This document shows positions 13,601-25,800 of a DNA stretch of 64,000 bases, piece after piece. The notes below the pieces were generated by a model. That model was given only the letters and a program-made list of their open reading frames with translations. It ran no database searches and was not told the origin of the DNA. The position numbers and the translations under genes were made by a program. Every line of letters begins with the position of its first letter. Within the stretch, counting starts at the first letter, position 1. The DNA is from Lineus longissimus (Eukaryota; Nemertea; Pilidiophora; Heteronemertea; Lineidae): contig NC_088309.1 in the NCBI RefSeq assembly GCF_910592395.1, positions 7,318,501 through 7,382,500 of the forward strand, written 5' to 3'.

Positions 13601-16600
13601 AACTCCTTTGAAAACATGGGTGAGAGCGATAAGAAGAACAACTGATAATCATAATAATCTATGGACTATTGGGCTATTTAGATCAGTGTATTGCATTAAG
13701 TTATGTCTAAGTCCTTGAATGAAAGTCAGATTGTCCCAGATCGAATCTTAATATTTAGAATTTCAAAATAAGCCGTGTACCCGGTAACCCAATATATAAG
13801 TGTCCATTTGGGAAGCCAAAGTCATGGTAGGTGTCAAACAGCAAGGACGGTGTCTTGTTTGTCCTCAACCTCTCCAATCCCCAACACCCCTTGATGTCCA
13901 AGGCAAGGGACACACCTGTGGACCAGTCTTGACCGCTACAGTGTATGCTGCTTTTCCTCTTCAACTGTGATATTCTATAAGTTGTACTTTCTAAGTCATC
14001 CATTCTCCGTCGGGTATCATTTAGCTAATCTCTTTCTTTTGCAAGCTTTTTCGCTCGTCCAGTTTTCATGGATACCGAAGCCCTCGGAGCCCTCTAGTGG
14101 CCTACCGCAGTTTCGCACGCTGTGGTTTTTGGAGTAATCGAGAATACGGAAGGGTATTCTTTCTTCATAAGATCATTTGTTGTCTTGCCCGGCTTTTGTG
14201 AACGGTCTTGCGATTTTTGTTCAAGTGCCAATTTCTAACTTAGATTTTTCAGTGTCGTCCATCTCGGTGTGTTGGCGGGGAAACCAATCTTTGTTTTCAG
14301 ACAACTTTCTTCAGGCTACAAATACCAGAAAGGGATAAGGCGATCTTGCTTATTCTTTCAGTTTCAGTGACCAGTAAACCTATATGGTTGACACTGACTT
14401 CCTAGCTACTGCAACGAGTACTGTACTGAAGCTTTTCCTGTCATGATGGTTGGGGGCGGGGAGGGGGGCTTTCACTGAAATATCATAACCATATCCCCTT
14501 GAGTGCATGACTGATGCTGCAGTACTCATTACTTATAGCTCCTCAAAATATTTATTTGTCATTTATTTATTTTCTTTTTTTACAGTGAATACATGTATGT
14601 AGCTAATCGGTGATGAAATTTTTTTCCAGAGTATCAAATTCCTCCACCGAGTATCCATTCCTAAAATACGTATTTTCAATTAGAATATATATCTTTGTGA
14701 TACATTTCATTTTTTGCACTGTTTACAGTTCAGTGTTGTACTCTGTCTTACACTATTCAGTTGCTAGAAACTAGCGTGCCATTATAGGCATCTGCAAAGC
14801 AGTTGAGGCAAAGCATTCACTCTCTAACCTGATGATATGCATTATAATGCATCCTGTCTTGAAGATTTAGGATAAAAACATCAACATAAATCAGTCTCGT
14901 TTCAAACAAACTGTTACTTTGTACAAAGCACATGATATCTCCCTGCATGAACTATCAAAATCTAGAATAGAGACCTAGTATTATACCAGTGTTGTGATGT
15001 TCCAGCCACTTAAAAAGTTAAACCAGCGTCTGAACATAGTATGCAGGATGTAGCCCATTGGGATATCAAATCATTCTGAAGTTTGACTCCAAGTGCTTAA
15101 GCACTATGAATTGTGACAGCAGTTTAAAAGAGGCTGTATTGAGGTCCAATAGCCCTTATAGGTGGCTAATTGTTTCCTTTCTCTCTTGTGTAATTTGAAG
15201 TAAGGTTTTGATCAAACTCATCTTTGGTGAATGCTCAAAGTGTACAAATTTTTGTTTGTAATTTTTTTCTCCCCCCTGATGTCAATTCAGTATTTACAAA
15301 GAACATTCAACAGTGAACTGCTGCCATTATCAAATTAAAACTGTACCAATTTGTAATTCCAGAGAAATTATAAAATGTCTATTCCCTGTTGTGACGAATT
15401 TGTTTCAACATTCATGTCTCCATTGCAGGATCAGCAGCCCACTACGTCTCGTGATGATCCTGGTCAGGTAGAAGATAACGATGCAACTGATGGAATGAAA
15501 GCACCACCAGTCACACAAGAACCGAAGGCAGATGACCCTCCTTCCCGGGTAGGTTGATTTGCAAACTGATTACTGGTTCGCAGGCAAGGAAGTAAAAGTG
15601 GCATTCCTCAATACGGCCCTGCCCAGTGTGTTCTCATGGGAATGAAAGAATGGATGAAGCAGCTTGCCTGTTCATACATGTATGTTCAGTTCATTTGCTC
15701 TTCATGTCGAGATAATTTTGATAGTTGTAACCTTGTCATTTTCCCTCAATTTGATTTTATTCATGTCTATTTCAGGATGAGTTGATGTCTCAGTCTGCCA
15801 GTGAAGATGACCTTGACAGTGATGGCCAGATGGTGGAGGGTAGCCCTCCGGTCAGGAGGGAGAAGAGAAAAAGGGTACGCTTCTCTTGCACGATTCAAAA
15901 ATACATCTAACAGGCCTAAATGTACATTAGAACCTCTTTATTAAGGACAGCGTTGGGAATGACAAATCCAGTCCTTAATTGAGTGGTGTCCTGATTGCAG
16001 AGAGCAAATTCAAGGGAAATAACTAATTTGGGACCAAATGAGGTTTGTCTCTTTCCAAATCCTCACAAAACCAAATCCATAAATGGAAGAAGCTCCCCCT
16101 ACTCTTCTTACATGTACACGTTTTCGTTCCAGGCTGTGTCTGACCTAAGCACAGAGTCTGAGGGAGACTTGCTGGATTCACCAGTTACTGATCTGCCTGT
16201 AAGTATTTCAATTCATTCTTCTTTTCTTCCACCATCCTTCTCGTCTAGCATATTTTCATGAAATTTCTTGGTTTAATAGGCAGTGTCACACTCAACTGGT
16301 CGCCTTTCAAATCCTTTACTCCTTGAAATGCGATTCGAAGTTAATGATCTCCTCGATTGCAGGTTCTCCCGGGTGCCAGTATGTTGTCGAATGAACATAA
16401 CAAACACAGAATCAGCCTGGCAAAGAAAGGTTCATTGGCTAACAGAAGAAAACCAACACGTTCCATGGCAAAGCAGACACAATTCACTTCACTGTTCGAG
16501 TCAGCAGGTATGTTCTCAAGTTTGTGATCACAGATTAGGTGAAGGTTGTTTGTCATGGCAGTGAATGGCAATACTAAGTATCTCAAGATATGCAAACTCC

Positions 16601-19600
16601 TGGAATAAATCTGCCTCAAAACTTTCCATCATGCTCTTCTGATGGTGCAATATTCTTGGCGGTGTAGCAGAAGATGAAAATAGATAATGATTATTTTGCT
16701 GACTTGAACATTCATTCTGTTTCCAGCGGAGGCAGGTAGCTTGCTTGAGGAGATGGTTGAGGAGCCAGCAAGGCCACCGTCACGAGGCTCTATTGGCTCA
16801 CCGAAGTCCTCACCAGGAATGAGCCGCAAACCAAAAGACGGTGCTTTATCGTTAGGCATGCTGATTGGCAAGAGTCCGCCACCTGCTGTCATGGCTAAAC
16901 CTCACATGGCTGGTGGGATACGGATGCCTGTTGCCTTGCCTGGATTGGGGGCCCCAGCTCCTAAGGTAGGTTAACACAAAACCTTGCTGTGTGGAAGCAT
17001 TTTGCTTACTAAATCCATTAATAAGGCATGGAGTGATAATATGATTATGTTTATGTTTATTGGAAGAAACCTCTGTCTTGATGATAAGAACAGAAGCATG
17101 GTGAATTATGAGTACTGTTTTTGAGTGAATACTGACCATTTTTCTTATGTTTTCAGTTGAGGAGTGTAAAAAAGCCTCCTGTACCCTTACCAGAGACAAA
17201 AACAGAAGAACCAACCCCTCCATGGCTCACGGATGCCAAGTTAAAGAAGTCGACCCCCAAACCTGACGATATTCCATCCAAAGCAGAGAAGCCCGCAGAA
17301 AAACCAAAAGCCTCTTGGCTGGGTGGAAAAAAACTGCACAAATCGCCACCAAAGCCAGATGAAAAACCAGAGATACGAGTGACTGAGGAGTCTTCTCCAA
17401 AATGGCGAACCGGTTTACGGAGGACGGCTTCACAGAGGAAGGATACGGAATCAGACAAGTCTGATGACGATACACCGGCATGGAGACCGAACCTTCGCCG
17501 GGCAGCTTCTCAGAAGATTAGTTCAGAGCGGATGGATTCAGATGGTGACAGTGACAGTGCGCCTCCTTGGTTGGGTGGATTGAAGCGAACCCCGAAAAAG
17601 GATGCAAAGGATGACATTGAGCCAAAGAGGGAAACATCCCCTGTGCCGGCCTGGATGGTAGAAGCCAAGAAGACGAAGAAACCGGCGGTACTACCTCCGA
17701 AGGATACGGAAAAGTCTGCCTCACCCACGTTGAAGGAAAGATTAAAACTTAAGAAGCGCGTACCTGCTGTGGAAACTGACTGTGATAAGACATCCACACC
17801 AAGGGCCCTGGATATGAATGTGGGTCTGGAACCAACACTAAAGACCTCACCAGTCAAACTTGAACAAGATCTGTCCCCGTCTTCTGTTAGCCTGGAGATG
17901 GACACTGGACCTAGTATGGTACCACCGGTGAAACAGACTGTTGACCAAGGCCCAGTATTGTCTCCACCGACAAAAACTACAATTGAGGCTGGACCAGTAA
18001 TGGCTCCCCCAGCTAGGCCTAGTGCCATGATTGGTGGTGCACTAGATTTACAACCTCCAGCACGATTCCAAATGACCAGCGGACCTGAACTAAGTCCACC
18101 ATCACAAACCAAGACAGAAATAGGACCAGATGTTTCGCCGTCTCAGGTGACGAAACTCGAGAGTGGACCAGTTATACAACCCCCGAGTGATAAGCTACGA
18201 CCTCTTCGTAATGTCAAGGATGATAACGGTGGCAACAGTAGTTGGACACCACCGGCTGAGAGCGGTGCGATCCCAGTGCCCTGGATGCAGGAGACGAAGG
18301 TGCGGCGTAAGAAATCTATAAAGGATGAAAACAATGAGCGTGTGAAAGCAGACGGAGATAACGGTGGAAAGCCTTCGTGGATGAAGGAGGTCTTGGCCAG
18401 GAGAAGAAAAACACAAGAAAAGCTCTATGTCAGGGGTAAGTTTTCTAGGAAACATTTAGCTGTAGGTTCCCCTGCCCATTTTAAATTTTAGCGTCAGTCT
18501 TGGATTTGAGGCGCAATCCTCTCGTTTCACAGATATTAAAAAAAATACAAATCCTTTCTATATTTATCTTCTATGCTATTTCCAGACAAGGTCGCCTTGG
18601 ATAATTTGGCTGAAATGTCAAATAAGGAGAAAGACTCGCCTTCGCAATCCCCTCGGCAAGAATCAAGGAAATCATCCTTAACAAAAACTGTGCCTTTGAA
18701 AGTGACAGACTCCAGCAACATATCCGGCCCATCCTCCAGCTTAACTGAATCCAATAAAAATGTCGAGTCCCAAAATAAGACGAACGTTTCCCGCTCAAGG
18801 CAATCCTCGATCGGATCTTCAGTTGGATCTGATCATGAGCTGATTTTAACTTACATAGACAATTCGGATGACACGATGAAAACGCCAACAAAGGTGTTCG
18901 AGCTTGACAACGCCACTGTCAGGTGTTCATCAAGTGATTTGTCGCCCCGTGATAAAGACTTGTCTCCTCGCCGTGGGAATTATTCTAATGGCAGTGATTC
19001 AACGGGACGTGTTCTGATGGACGAGAACACGCCACCGCAGGATAGTCGTAGGAGCAGTGATACAGCATTATACTCGACACCATTCTCGCGAACTCAGGTG
19101 TTGCCACCAATCAAGTCCCCTCCAGGTTCACAAGCAGAAGAAAAAGGTATGGTCTTAGTTCTCTGGTTTAGCATCAGGTCATTCACAAGTTACTGGCTTT
19201 CTAAAGGATGGTCATGTTAGTATAAAATGACAGTTCATGATGTTTTGGGACAAGTCAAATATAGACCATCAGACTCATGAGTTCAGTTCCACTTCAAAAG
19301 TTCATATAAACATCAACAAGTGACTAAAAATATAAAAAATTGTAGCTATTGTCATTATCTTTGACCGCTTTGCATAGCTGTGGGGTTTTAAGCTAGGCCC
19401 TCACCTCACGTATGACACTTCCTTTGAGTAATTTATAAATCTATCTTCCAGAAAATACTGAAACCGTTCCAAGCTGGAGAGCTGAGATAGCTGCAAGAAA
19501 GTATGCACGTAAACTGTCACTGCCCAGGGCAGATGAGGCTTTGAAAGCTGTCGAGATCCCTCTGTGGAAGAAAGAGTTGGAGGAGAGAAAGAAAGAAAAG

Positions 19601-22600
19601 GCGAGTTCCAAGGTGATGTGTCGAATGACATTTTGATCATCTTAGTTATAGAAATTACTTAATGAAATATGAAACTTTATAGCTACCAGTTATAGTCAAA
19701 GGCTTTCTTTAGTTTCAGTTTTATCAAATCTTAAGGGTTTATCACATCACAACAATCCCATGTCTCATGAACCAGAAGTCACTGTAATGAAATATTACAT
19801 TCATACATGTATACAGACATTTTAAATCTACTTATTTCGAAGTTGAAAACTTTTGTCAAGTTTGGTCAATGTTTTTTCCACATTTTACAGCCTGGTCCAG
19901 AAGAAGATACCAGTAGCTCCTCCACCATGTCATCAGGTCAGCCATTACCGCCGTGGAAACTTGAACTTGCTCAACGGAAAAAGAAACCACCGCTTTCACC
20001 CAAATGTAAGCATCTCTTTATTTGTCAAGATTAAGATAATCTGTTAAAAGGGAATGGATAATGATGGTCATCATGTGATGATAGGGCTCATGGAAGTTTG
20101 CCCCAGTGAAGCAGGTCCTTCCCTTTTTCATAGACACGTGGCCGAATTTACGTGTGGGCCCAAGGATACAGAAAAGGTGTAAACTAAAATGTCAACAAAA
20201 TGTTGTGATTGTGCCATTTATTGAATCAAACAAGGGTATCACGTTGACATAACCTTTCTCTTTTGAAAAATATCACATCCCTGCCTTGTTTCCTATAAAC
20301 TTCTTGGTCTTTATTTCAGTTACAACTAAATAGTCCATATTCAACAAGATTTCAAGAAACTTCATTAAACGTTTGTTCTAATTACAGAACTTTGCATGTA
20401 TAAATGTGGCTGAACAACTATTCAAGCTTATCTTTCAAGCGTGCATGCTTCTCCTAAGTGCAAGCTACTGGGCAGTACTTTGTATTGATCTGTTTGAGGA
20501 CTGTAGCAAATATGGCTGGTGTTCATGTCTCTGAAAACCTCTTTATAGGGTGGATGAAAGTTATAGAAATGGGGCAATGGGTCTTTTCTTTGTATGTGGC
20601 TTGGGTCTTACCACATTTGGTGTAGTTGAGACTCCAGAGGATGTCTAACTAAAAGAATCAATCTTAGAATCAAGCAATTTGTGTACTGTGATCATTTTAC
20701 ATTTTGTTGATTTTACTGCTGTCCAACGCTCTCTCTCTGTCTGCTTTCTCTGTGCTTGCATGATAATGCATACTGCTTTCATGTTGCAGCCATTGAACCT
20801 GCACAGGCTCAGACTCAGAGTGAATCTGCTGCTCCGGAACCAGACTGGATGAAACAGGTATCGGAGAGAAGACGCCAGAGACTAGCAAGTTAGTATACGA
20901 TGTTTGGTAAAAACCTTCAGGAGCACGGGTGTATCTGCCGCCTTCACTGTTAGGCCTATTCCTCTAACGAGGAACAACTAAAGATCATGAAAGAATTTTA
21001 TCTGGGGGTTGATTTCACAAAAAAATCTTGCCAGGCTTTACATTGTTCTGAACTGTCCTGATGATGCTTGGATCCAAATTCTTGGATGAAGATGGACCTT
21101 CTGGGTTAATGAATTGATGTCAAATCAATTCTTAGTTCTGCATTGTGTGGAGCTGGGTTTTTTTCATGTATGCTCCTAGTTTGTCCTTAAGACCTTTAGG
21201 GGTGGTTTTTGTTGATGAAAGTGATAATGCATGCAATGTTTCCATGAAGGTTTTGATGCAGTTACATGTATGGATGAGCACCAAAAAGGTCTCCTTGCAT
21301 CCTTGGATAAGGAAAGTTGCTGATTTTATGTAAGTTCCACTAATCCAGGTATTCTCAGCAGGTGTGGGGTCCTTGTTTAGTGCTATAGATTATGAAATGG
21401 TTTGGTGGCTTTACAGTATGCTTTTGGAAACAAGTTTATTCAATCTGTTGTCGTGTTTGGAATTAGTGTTTTGTCTTATCAACTGCAGAGCTACATGTAT
21501 GAACTCTTTCTTTATTGGAACCCTTTGACATTCTTGGGGGTACATATACAGAGATGTTTCAATCACTTTTTCCTTTTCATTAGAGTTTTTCATTGTGGTG
21601 TTCTTGTGTCTGTTGTGTCTGATGCTTTACAACACCATCCACGTGAGTTGATGCAGGGGTGAGGTATGGAGGGATTGCATCCCGCACGCATAGAAAGTGC
21701 TGGTTGATCCAACTAAAGGTGTATTCATACTCTGACTTCAGACAAATTCCAACTTCCTCGGTGTGGCTGCCACCGAATTTTAATTGGTTGGTCCCTGGCA
21801 ATTACATGTAGTCACTGAAATCTTGCTGGTCTTGGAGAAACAAGGAAAAGATTTTTGAGATCAGCTTCAATATTAAACAGAATAAAAACAGCAACTAAAC
21901 TTTTGCTACATGTCATTCGCCATCAGTCAACACCTGGAGTATGAATTCGCCTTCTGAAGTTGGCGGGCATATGTCTGACCAATGCCTTCAAGATGCTTGC
22001 AGGTTAACCGAAATTCAATGACTACCAAGGCATGTTTGCAACTACTTTGAAAACGACCGCCACTTTAAAGTGAAATTGTAGATTGTAGTCCTCCTCTGTT
22101 TTACCGGGATGGAAGCTTTAGGTCTATTATAGTTCAGTTCTTCATGTGGACATGTTCCAATGACCAATGGCAATAAGTTAAGCAGGTATTGTTTAAGGTT
22201 TAGGTAAGTGATGGATGGTTTTCTAATGCATGTCTGCTCTGCCTGGAGGTTAAACTGCTGACCATTTCTTAGCCTCTGGTGGCCCATCTTGATTAAGTCT
22301 TCCCATTTAGGCTGTTGCTTGGATACTTGGGTTCTACTGAAGGCAGTCTCTGGAGTCCACATCTGTTGCTTAACTGCATTCATGTTGAACATTTGCTTTT
22401 TGCTGGCCATGCTATGCTCTTGGATGTGAGGGAGCTAATGCTATGCATGCAGTTTCTCTCCTAGAAGGTTAAAAAAGATAAGGTGACTCACTAATGCATA
22501 TCTTTGAAATTCAGCCACTGGGCTGCCGACTGCACTGATCTGGAAAGAGACAAATGGCTCTTTAGAGAGAAATTGACTTTTCGAAAAGGCATGTGTGTGG

Positions 22601-22890
22601 TGCTCGATCAATCAATCCATAAAACACACACTGGCCTAAAGTTTAGCATGTCAGTCATCAACTCAGCGGAGAGTCATCTTATTCAAGGAGGATATCAAGT
22701 GAAAAATATAAGAAAAAAACCAACCGACTGGCCCAAACTTTTCAGAGAAAAAGCACTGATCTCCTACACCTGCAATGTACTTCCTTTCTTTAGATAGCCT
22801 TGCCGAGGGTCAGTTTTTTGACAATACATATTAACCCTATCTTGTTTATATTCAGGTTCTCGCTTAAGTATGGACAGCAGTGAGTGCTGA
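1661..22890 (+). CDS. Disordered W-motif/CPI-like actin-regulator candidate (3' part, 13 exons)
   Basis: Exons by splice sites: 1661-1922, 13235-13293, 15429-15548, 15776-15874, 16133-16198, 16363-16507, 16727-16965, 17157-18435, 18586-19146, 19452-19612, 19891-20005, 20790-20888, 22856-22890 (TGA). Phases match at every junction, giving 1,079 codons plus stop; the 5' end lies upstream. The protein is hydrophilic and low-complexity. An SR-like stretch with SKREH repeats (first exon) is followed by acidic Ser-rich exons, a CPI-like block (16402-16461), a Pro-rich tract with repeated 'GPV-x-x-PP' units in the 1.3-kb exon, and Ser-rich linkers. About twelve motifs of the form P-x-W-x-x-E-x-x-x-R-[RK] run from 17223 to the end (e.g. 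PSWMKEVLARRRK, PLWKKELEERKK, PDWMKQVSERRR). Similar motifs occur in actin-associated phostensin, and the CPI-like block recalls CRACD. The function is inferred from motifs only. Coding status is firm; the family assignment is tentative. Confidence 0.8.
1985..2140 (-). repeat. Dispersed AGGACA-family repeat, reverse copy
   Basis: Read on the minus strand, this gives phrases such as 'attaaaaacactgg', 'tccattcaatttgagctctc' and 'atcaggaaacc'. These match the copy at 37172-37310 ('tccattcaatttgacctctctcatcaggatacc'). It lies in the large intron downstream of the 1661 exon. No open frame and no sharp ends are visible. Confidence 0.5.
5177..5486 (+). repeat. Pair of related interspersed segments ('agccatccaataact...gattgatt')
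   Basis: Two diverged copies, about 5177-5262 and 5388-5486, share 'gccrtccaatanc', 'cttgattgattrcaragctgcycagarttmaag' and a terminal 'gac.ttggat' block. A partial third relative occurs near 11180-11210 ('aaccatccaataactaatcatgagg'). The spacing and divergence suggest an old, locally duplicated interspersed element. No coding potential is seen. Confidence 0.45.
6660..7065 (+). CDS. Candidate alternative 5' exon pair of the W-motif gene
   Basis: An ATG in a strong context (gccATGG) at 6660 opens a 70-nt exon ending at 6729 before GTAAGT, in phase 1. An acceptor (tctgatag) at 6888 opens a second exon, 6889-7065, ending before GTAAGA, again in phase 1. Together they encode about 82 residues, a basic/aromatic start (MARYYRTCTGWIKTL) followed by a soluble segment containing VDNWRVGSQIDDFV. 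The final phase fits the acceptor at 13235, so this could be an alternative N-terminus of the downstream gene. No homologue is recognised and the internal junction is predicted by eye. Confidence 0.45.
8281..8334 (+). CDS. Candidate phase-1/phase-1 cassette exon
   Basis: An acceptor-like 'ctccctcag' precedes 8281, and 'agag' followed by GTAATC ends the exon at 8334. The 54-nt exon is symmetric (phase 1 in and out) and encodes MYQVTGTSDEEEDSAVR. If spliced to 13235 it reads on without a stop into the acidic Ser-rich exons, whose composition it matches. The donor is weaker than consensus and the exon is short, so confidence is low. Confidence 0.3.
10257..10311 (+). CDS. Candidate alternative first exon
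   Basis: The ATG at 10257 starts a 55-nt open segment encoding a short basic, Cys-containing peptide (MARLFKLCKIRRICLKPF) that ends before a good GTAAGT donor in phase 1. That is the phase needed by the exon at 13235. Like the 6660 exon, it begins ATG-GCT-CG and ends TTG before GTAAGT. It could supply an isoform-specific N-terminus. No promoter element is certain. Confidence 0.4.
12275..12687 (+). CDS. Candidate alternative first exon (Cys/Arg-rich) with optional second exon
   Basis: The ATG at 12275 opens 112 nt (37 codons plus one base) ending at 12386 before GTATGT, phase 1. The peptide has a cysteine cluster (ICLCCCF), an arginine-rich stretch and a leucine/cysteine run (LRLLLLCC), which would suit membrane association or palmitoylation. 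It can splice to 13235, or to a possible exon at 12653-12687 (VKDVVVSESDDA; acceptor ttctctgtag, weak donor GTAATA), which ends in phase 0 and would join 15429. The second exon is the weaker call. Confidence 0.4.
15928..16030 (+). repeat. Dispersed AGGACA-family repeat copy in an intron
   Basis: The phrases 'agaacctctttattaaggacagc', 'ccttaattgagtggtgtcctgattgcagagagcaaattcaa' and so on match the family also seen near 1985-2140 and 37172-37310. It lies in the short intron between the 15776 and 16133 exons. It may contribute an internal cryptic splice site ('ctgattgcag'). Confidence 0.5.
16402..16461 (+). other. CPI-like (capping-protein interaction) motif
   Basis: This part of the 16363-16507 exon encodes KHRISLAKKGSLANRRKPTR. 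Aligned without gaps to the CRACD CPI core as I remember it (KH-x-L-x-V-K-P-K-K), it keeps KH, a hydrophobic residue two further on, and a lysine pair. It then has a basic RRKPTR tail like those of other CPI proteins. The canonical Arg-Pro positions are not kept. A capping-protein binding role is therefore inferred, not shown. Confidence 0.4.
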
Positions 22891-25800
22891 AATCACGTAT
22901 CATTGATATCACTACTGAAGAAGATACATCGGGCTACTGAGACAATTGGAGAACTTTCTTGGTAATGTCATTGCAATTAATGGAATCGATGGAAACGCCA
23001 AGGACTTTGTAATGGTTGAATCTGTTGCTTGAATGTATAGCTGAAAAGTGTGTTAAGTTTGAACCTAGGCAGGGCTATAGTTGTAAATATATATAAGTGA
23101 AGCGGTTCATGAAGTGAAAATCACAGAGATTCCAATGACATTACAATTACATGTAGTGGACTAAACATTGGGAATGTGTAGTTTTCTTGTGAATTAATGA
23201 GTACAAGGGTCAAAATGGACCAAAAACAAAAAAATACAGATCCTCTCTGGCTTGTATAGACAGGGATATTTCCATTTTGGCCCTTTCATTTACCCCCCTG
23301 TTGCCCATTATATCAAACACGATATTACATATGTTCGTTGTTGATCTGACCATTTTGAGAAGGTTTCCAGGAACTGGACAATCTACTGAAATCGAAACAA
23401 TCATGAAACTGATAGTAAAAGTACTTATCAAGATCTTTCAAGAAATTATCATGGCTGTAGGCTTTGACGGCTCTTAAAGGGAGACTACATGCAGGAACTA
23501 GGGGGTTCATTTGGTTGTCGCCAGGTGACTCGTATATAGTACCTGGGTCTGGTTTGACTTGGTGATAAAACAATCCACTTGCAAGTGTAAATAGTTTGAA
23601 TGTACTGACGGTTAGTAGAGACATCTACTGGCAACTTTGTGACTTAATCTGACGCACCTGGTTTCAGTCTATAGTCTCCCTTTAACTGTTGGGGACAATT
23701 TCTGTTTCTCACACTTGACAACAGATGTCCCACCTCTTAAAGAATTGAGGTTGGTACTTAATGTGACATCCTGTATATGTCTGTCTATAAAATATATGTG
23801 TGAATACTTACTTTTGTATGAGAGAGAGAGAACAATTTATACATGAAGATATAATACAAATGTATATCTATTTTATATGAATTTTCGTAGTTATATGCAT
23901 TTTGAAGACAAGGTCACGAAATTGCTTTTAACTCAATGTACATATTCATATTGTGTGTAATCATACATGCTCTTATGATGTTGGAAATCCATTTTAGAAC
24001 TAACTGGTATTCGTCACAGCTGAATTTCGTTTATTGATATTCTCACATTTCCGAGACCAAGTCACAATCTTGTACATAATATTGTTTGTGAATGAGCGGT
24101 TCAATTTGGGCTACTGTTAAACCCTTACCCATTCGCAACCATGATTTCCCTAAAAAGCATAACATTCCTGCTTCTCCTTTATCATTCATGAATTATATAA
24201 CATAGAAATGTTAACTAACAAGGCAGCATTTAGAGCATTCTTTTTAATTCAGTGGTCTTCCTGACATGGTAACAAAACTTAAATTGCTGCTATAAATTAA
24301 GGGTTTAACAGTAATGTCCTACAAGACCTCATCTTCTGTAAACATGTGATTAATTATGCTACTGTAAACCATGATATTTTCATAGCTGTTAATTTTAGCA
24401 TAAAATATGGTTTTGCGATTTCATTACCATTAATTTTTGCTAGTAAACTTTCCATTTAGAAAATTCGTAGATCAGTTATGTTTGTGCCATTTGATCCGAT
24501 AACACATACTCAATAAACCTAAGCGGACAAGAATTATTAGACTCCCTTTTTTTGTGGGAATGTATTGCCTATTCATCACACCAAAATATAACGTTCCATC
24601 AGTGTGCTAGATTTTTCCCATTCTTATGAATAACTTCCTGGTTTGCTATAAGGTGATTTGTCAAACCATGAAGAATAAAATTCTTCCCAGGACTGTTGCC
24701 CGGTGAAAATGATTTTATATAGAATGTCATATTGTACCCACAATAATGAAATGACCTAATTTCTACATCTGTTGGCAAGGAAAAACCTACATCAATAAGT
24801 TGTTAGAAAGTTGCTTGTTAACGTCTCTGCCTTGTTTATACTCTTCAATCAGGACATCTCTGAATGACGTATCCACAAGGAAAACGTTTATGAATACTGA
24901 ATGCGAAAATGAACCTAGTATTAATGGTATTGAATATCATGGGTTTAGTTGGCCATATGTACTATCAAATAGGCCTATTGCATGATCTGCTCTTTATTGA
25001 TTTAGCACTGCTGTCCAATTCCTGCTGTGAACAACTGTTTGTGAATAGAATACAGTTTCATAGAAATCATTTTGTGTTAAATACAGTGTTTTATTTCAAA
25101 TCATAAACATGAAATGAAATTGTCAGCTTTTGAGAAGGTTTCTGCTTGTGTGATTCTGGTCGATGTGTTCGACCAATGTGTTTGTTATTTATGGTGTCAG
25201 GCTGGTTGGAAGCGCTGCTTAAAGTCCATATTGCAAATTGTGCTACAAGAACGTGCAGTTTGGTCCTTGCCTCAGTTGGTTTTCATGGTGTCCACTATTT
25301 CCAATATCAAGTGGATACTCTTTCAAGACGGTGTTTTTTGAGTTTTGAGAATCGACTCTTTAATGGTGTATGCATCCAGTCAGTTTTCAGTTGACTCTTT
25401 CTCAAGGAGTAAAGTCTTCAGTTCTTATTATCAAATGCAGAGACATTATAATTATTACTGTGTATATAGTGTGTATATTTTTACGTTCCATGACATAATG
25501 AGAGGCAGAGTTGAAGGTATTACAGTCGGAAAAAAAGTGTCCTTTTCTCTTCTCATGTTGGTAATATCCATGCAACCACAAACATGCAACTTTTGTCTCA
25601 TGCGATGATATATTGCAGATCTGGCGAGGCAAATTCCTCGTTAGCATGGCGCTTAATTGCACAAAAGAATGAAACTTGTGCAGTGAATGAATGAATCATG
25701 GTGAAAAGCGGAAGGTTAGAAGCACTTATTCCAATGTGATCACAATCTGTGGTGTCACAATTGTTATTTTTAATTGCGTCCTGCAATATTGTCAGTGTGG

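Noticed and set aside
15375-15428. In-frame ATG extension directly upstream of the 15429 exon
   Set aside because: It reads through a normal acceptor (ccattgcag) and would need an unsupported promoter; the spliced model explains the exon fully.
17510-18112. 200-codon minus-strand frame
   Set aside because: It is the antisense shadow of the 1.3-kb coding exon; its Gly/Ser/Val bias mirrors the Pro/Thr/Asp codons of the real strand.
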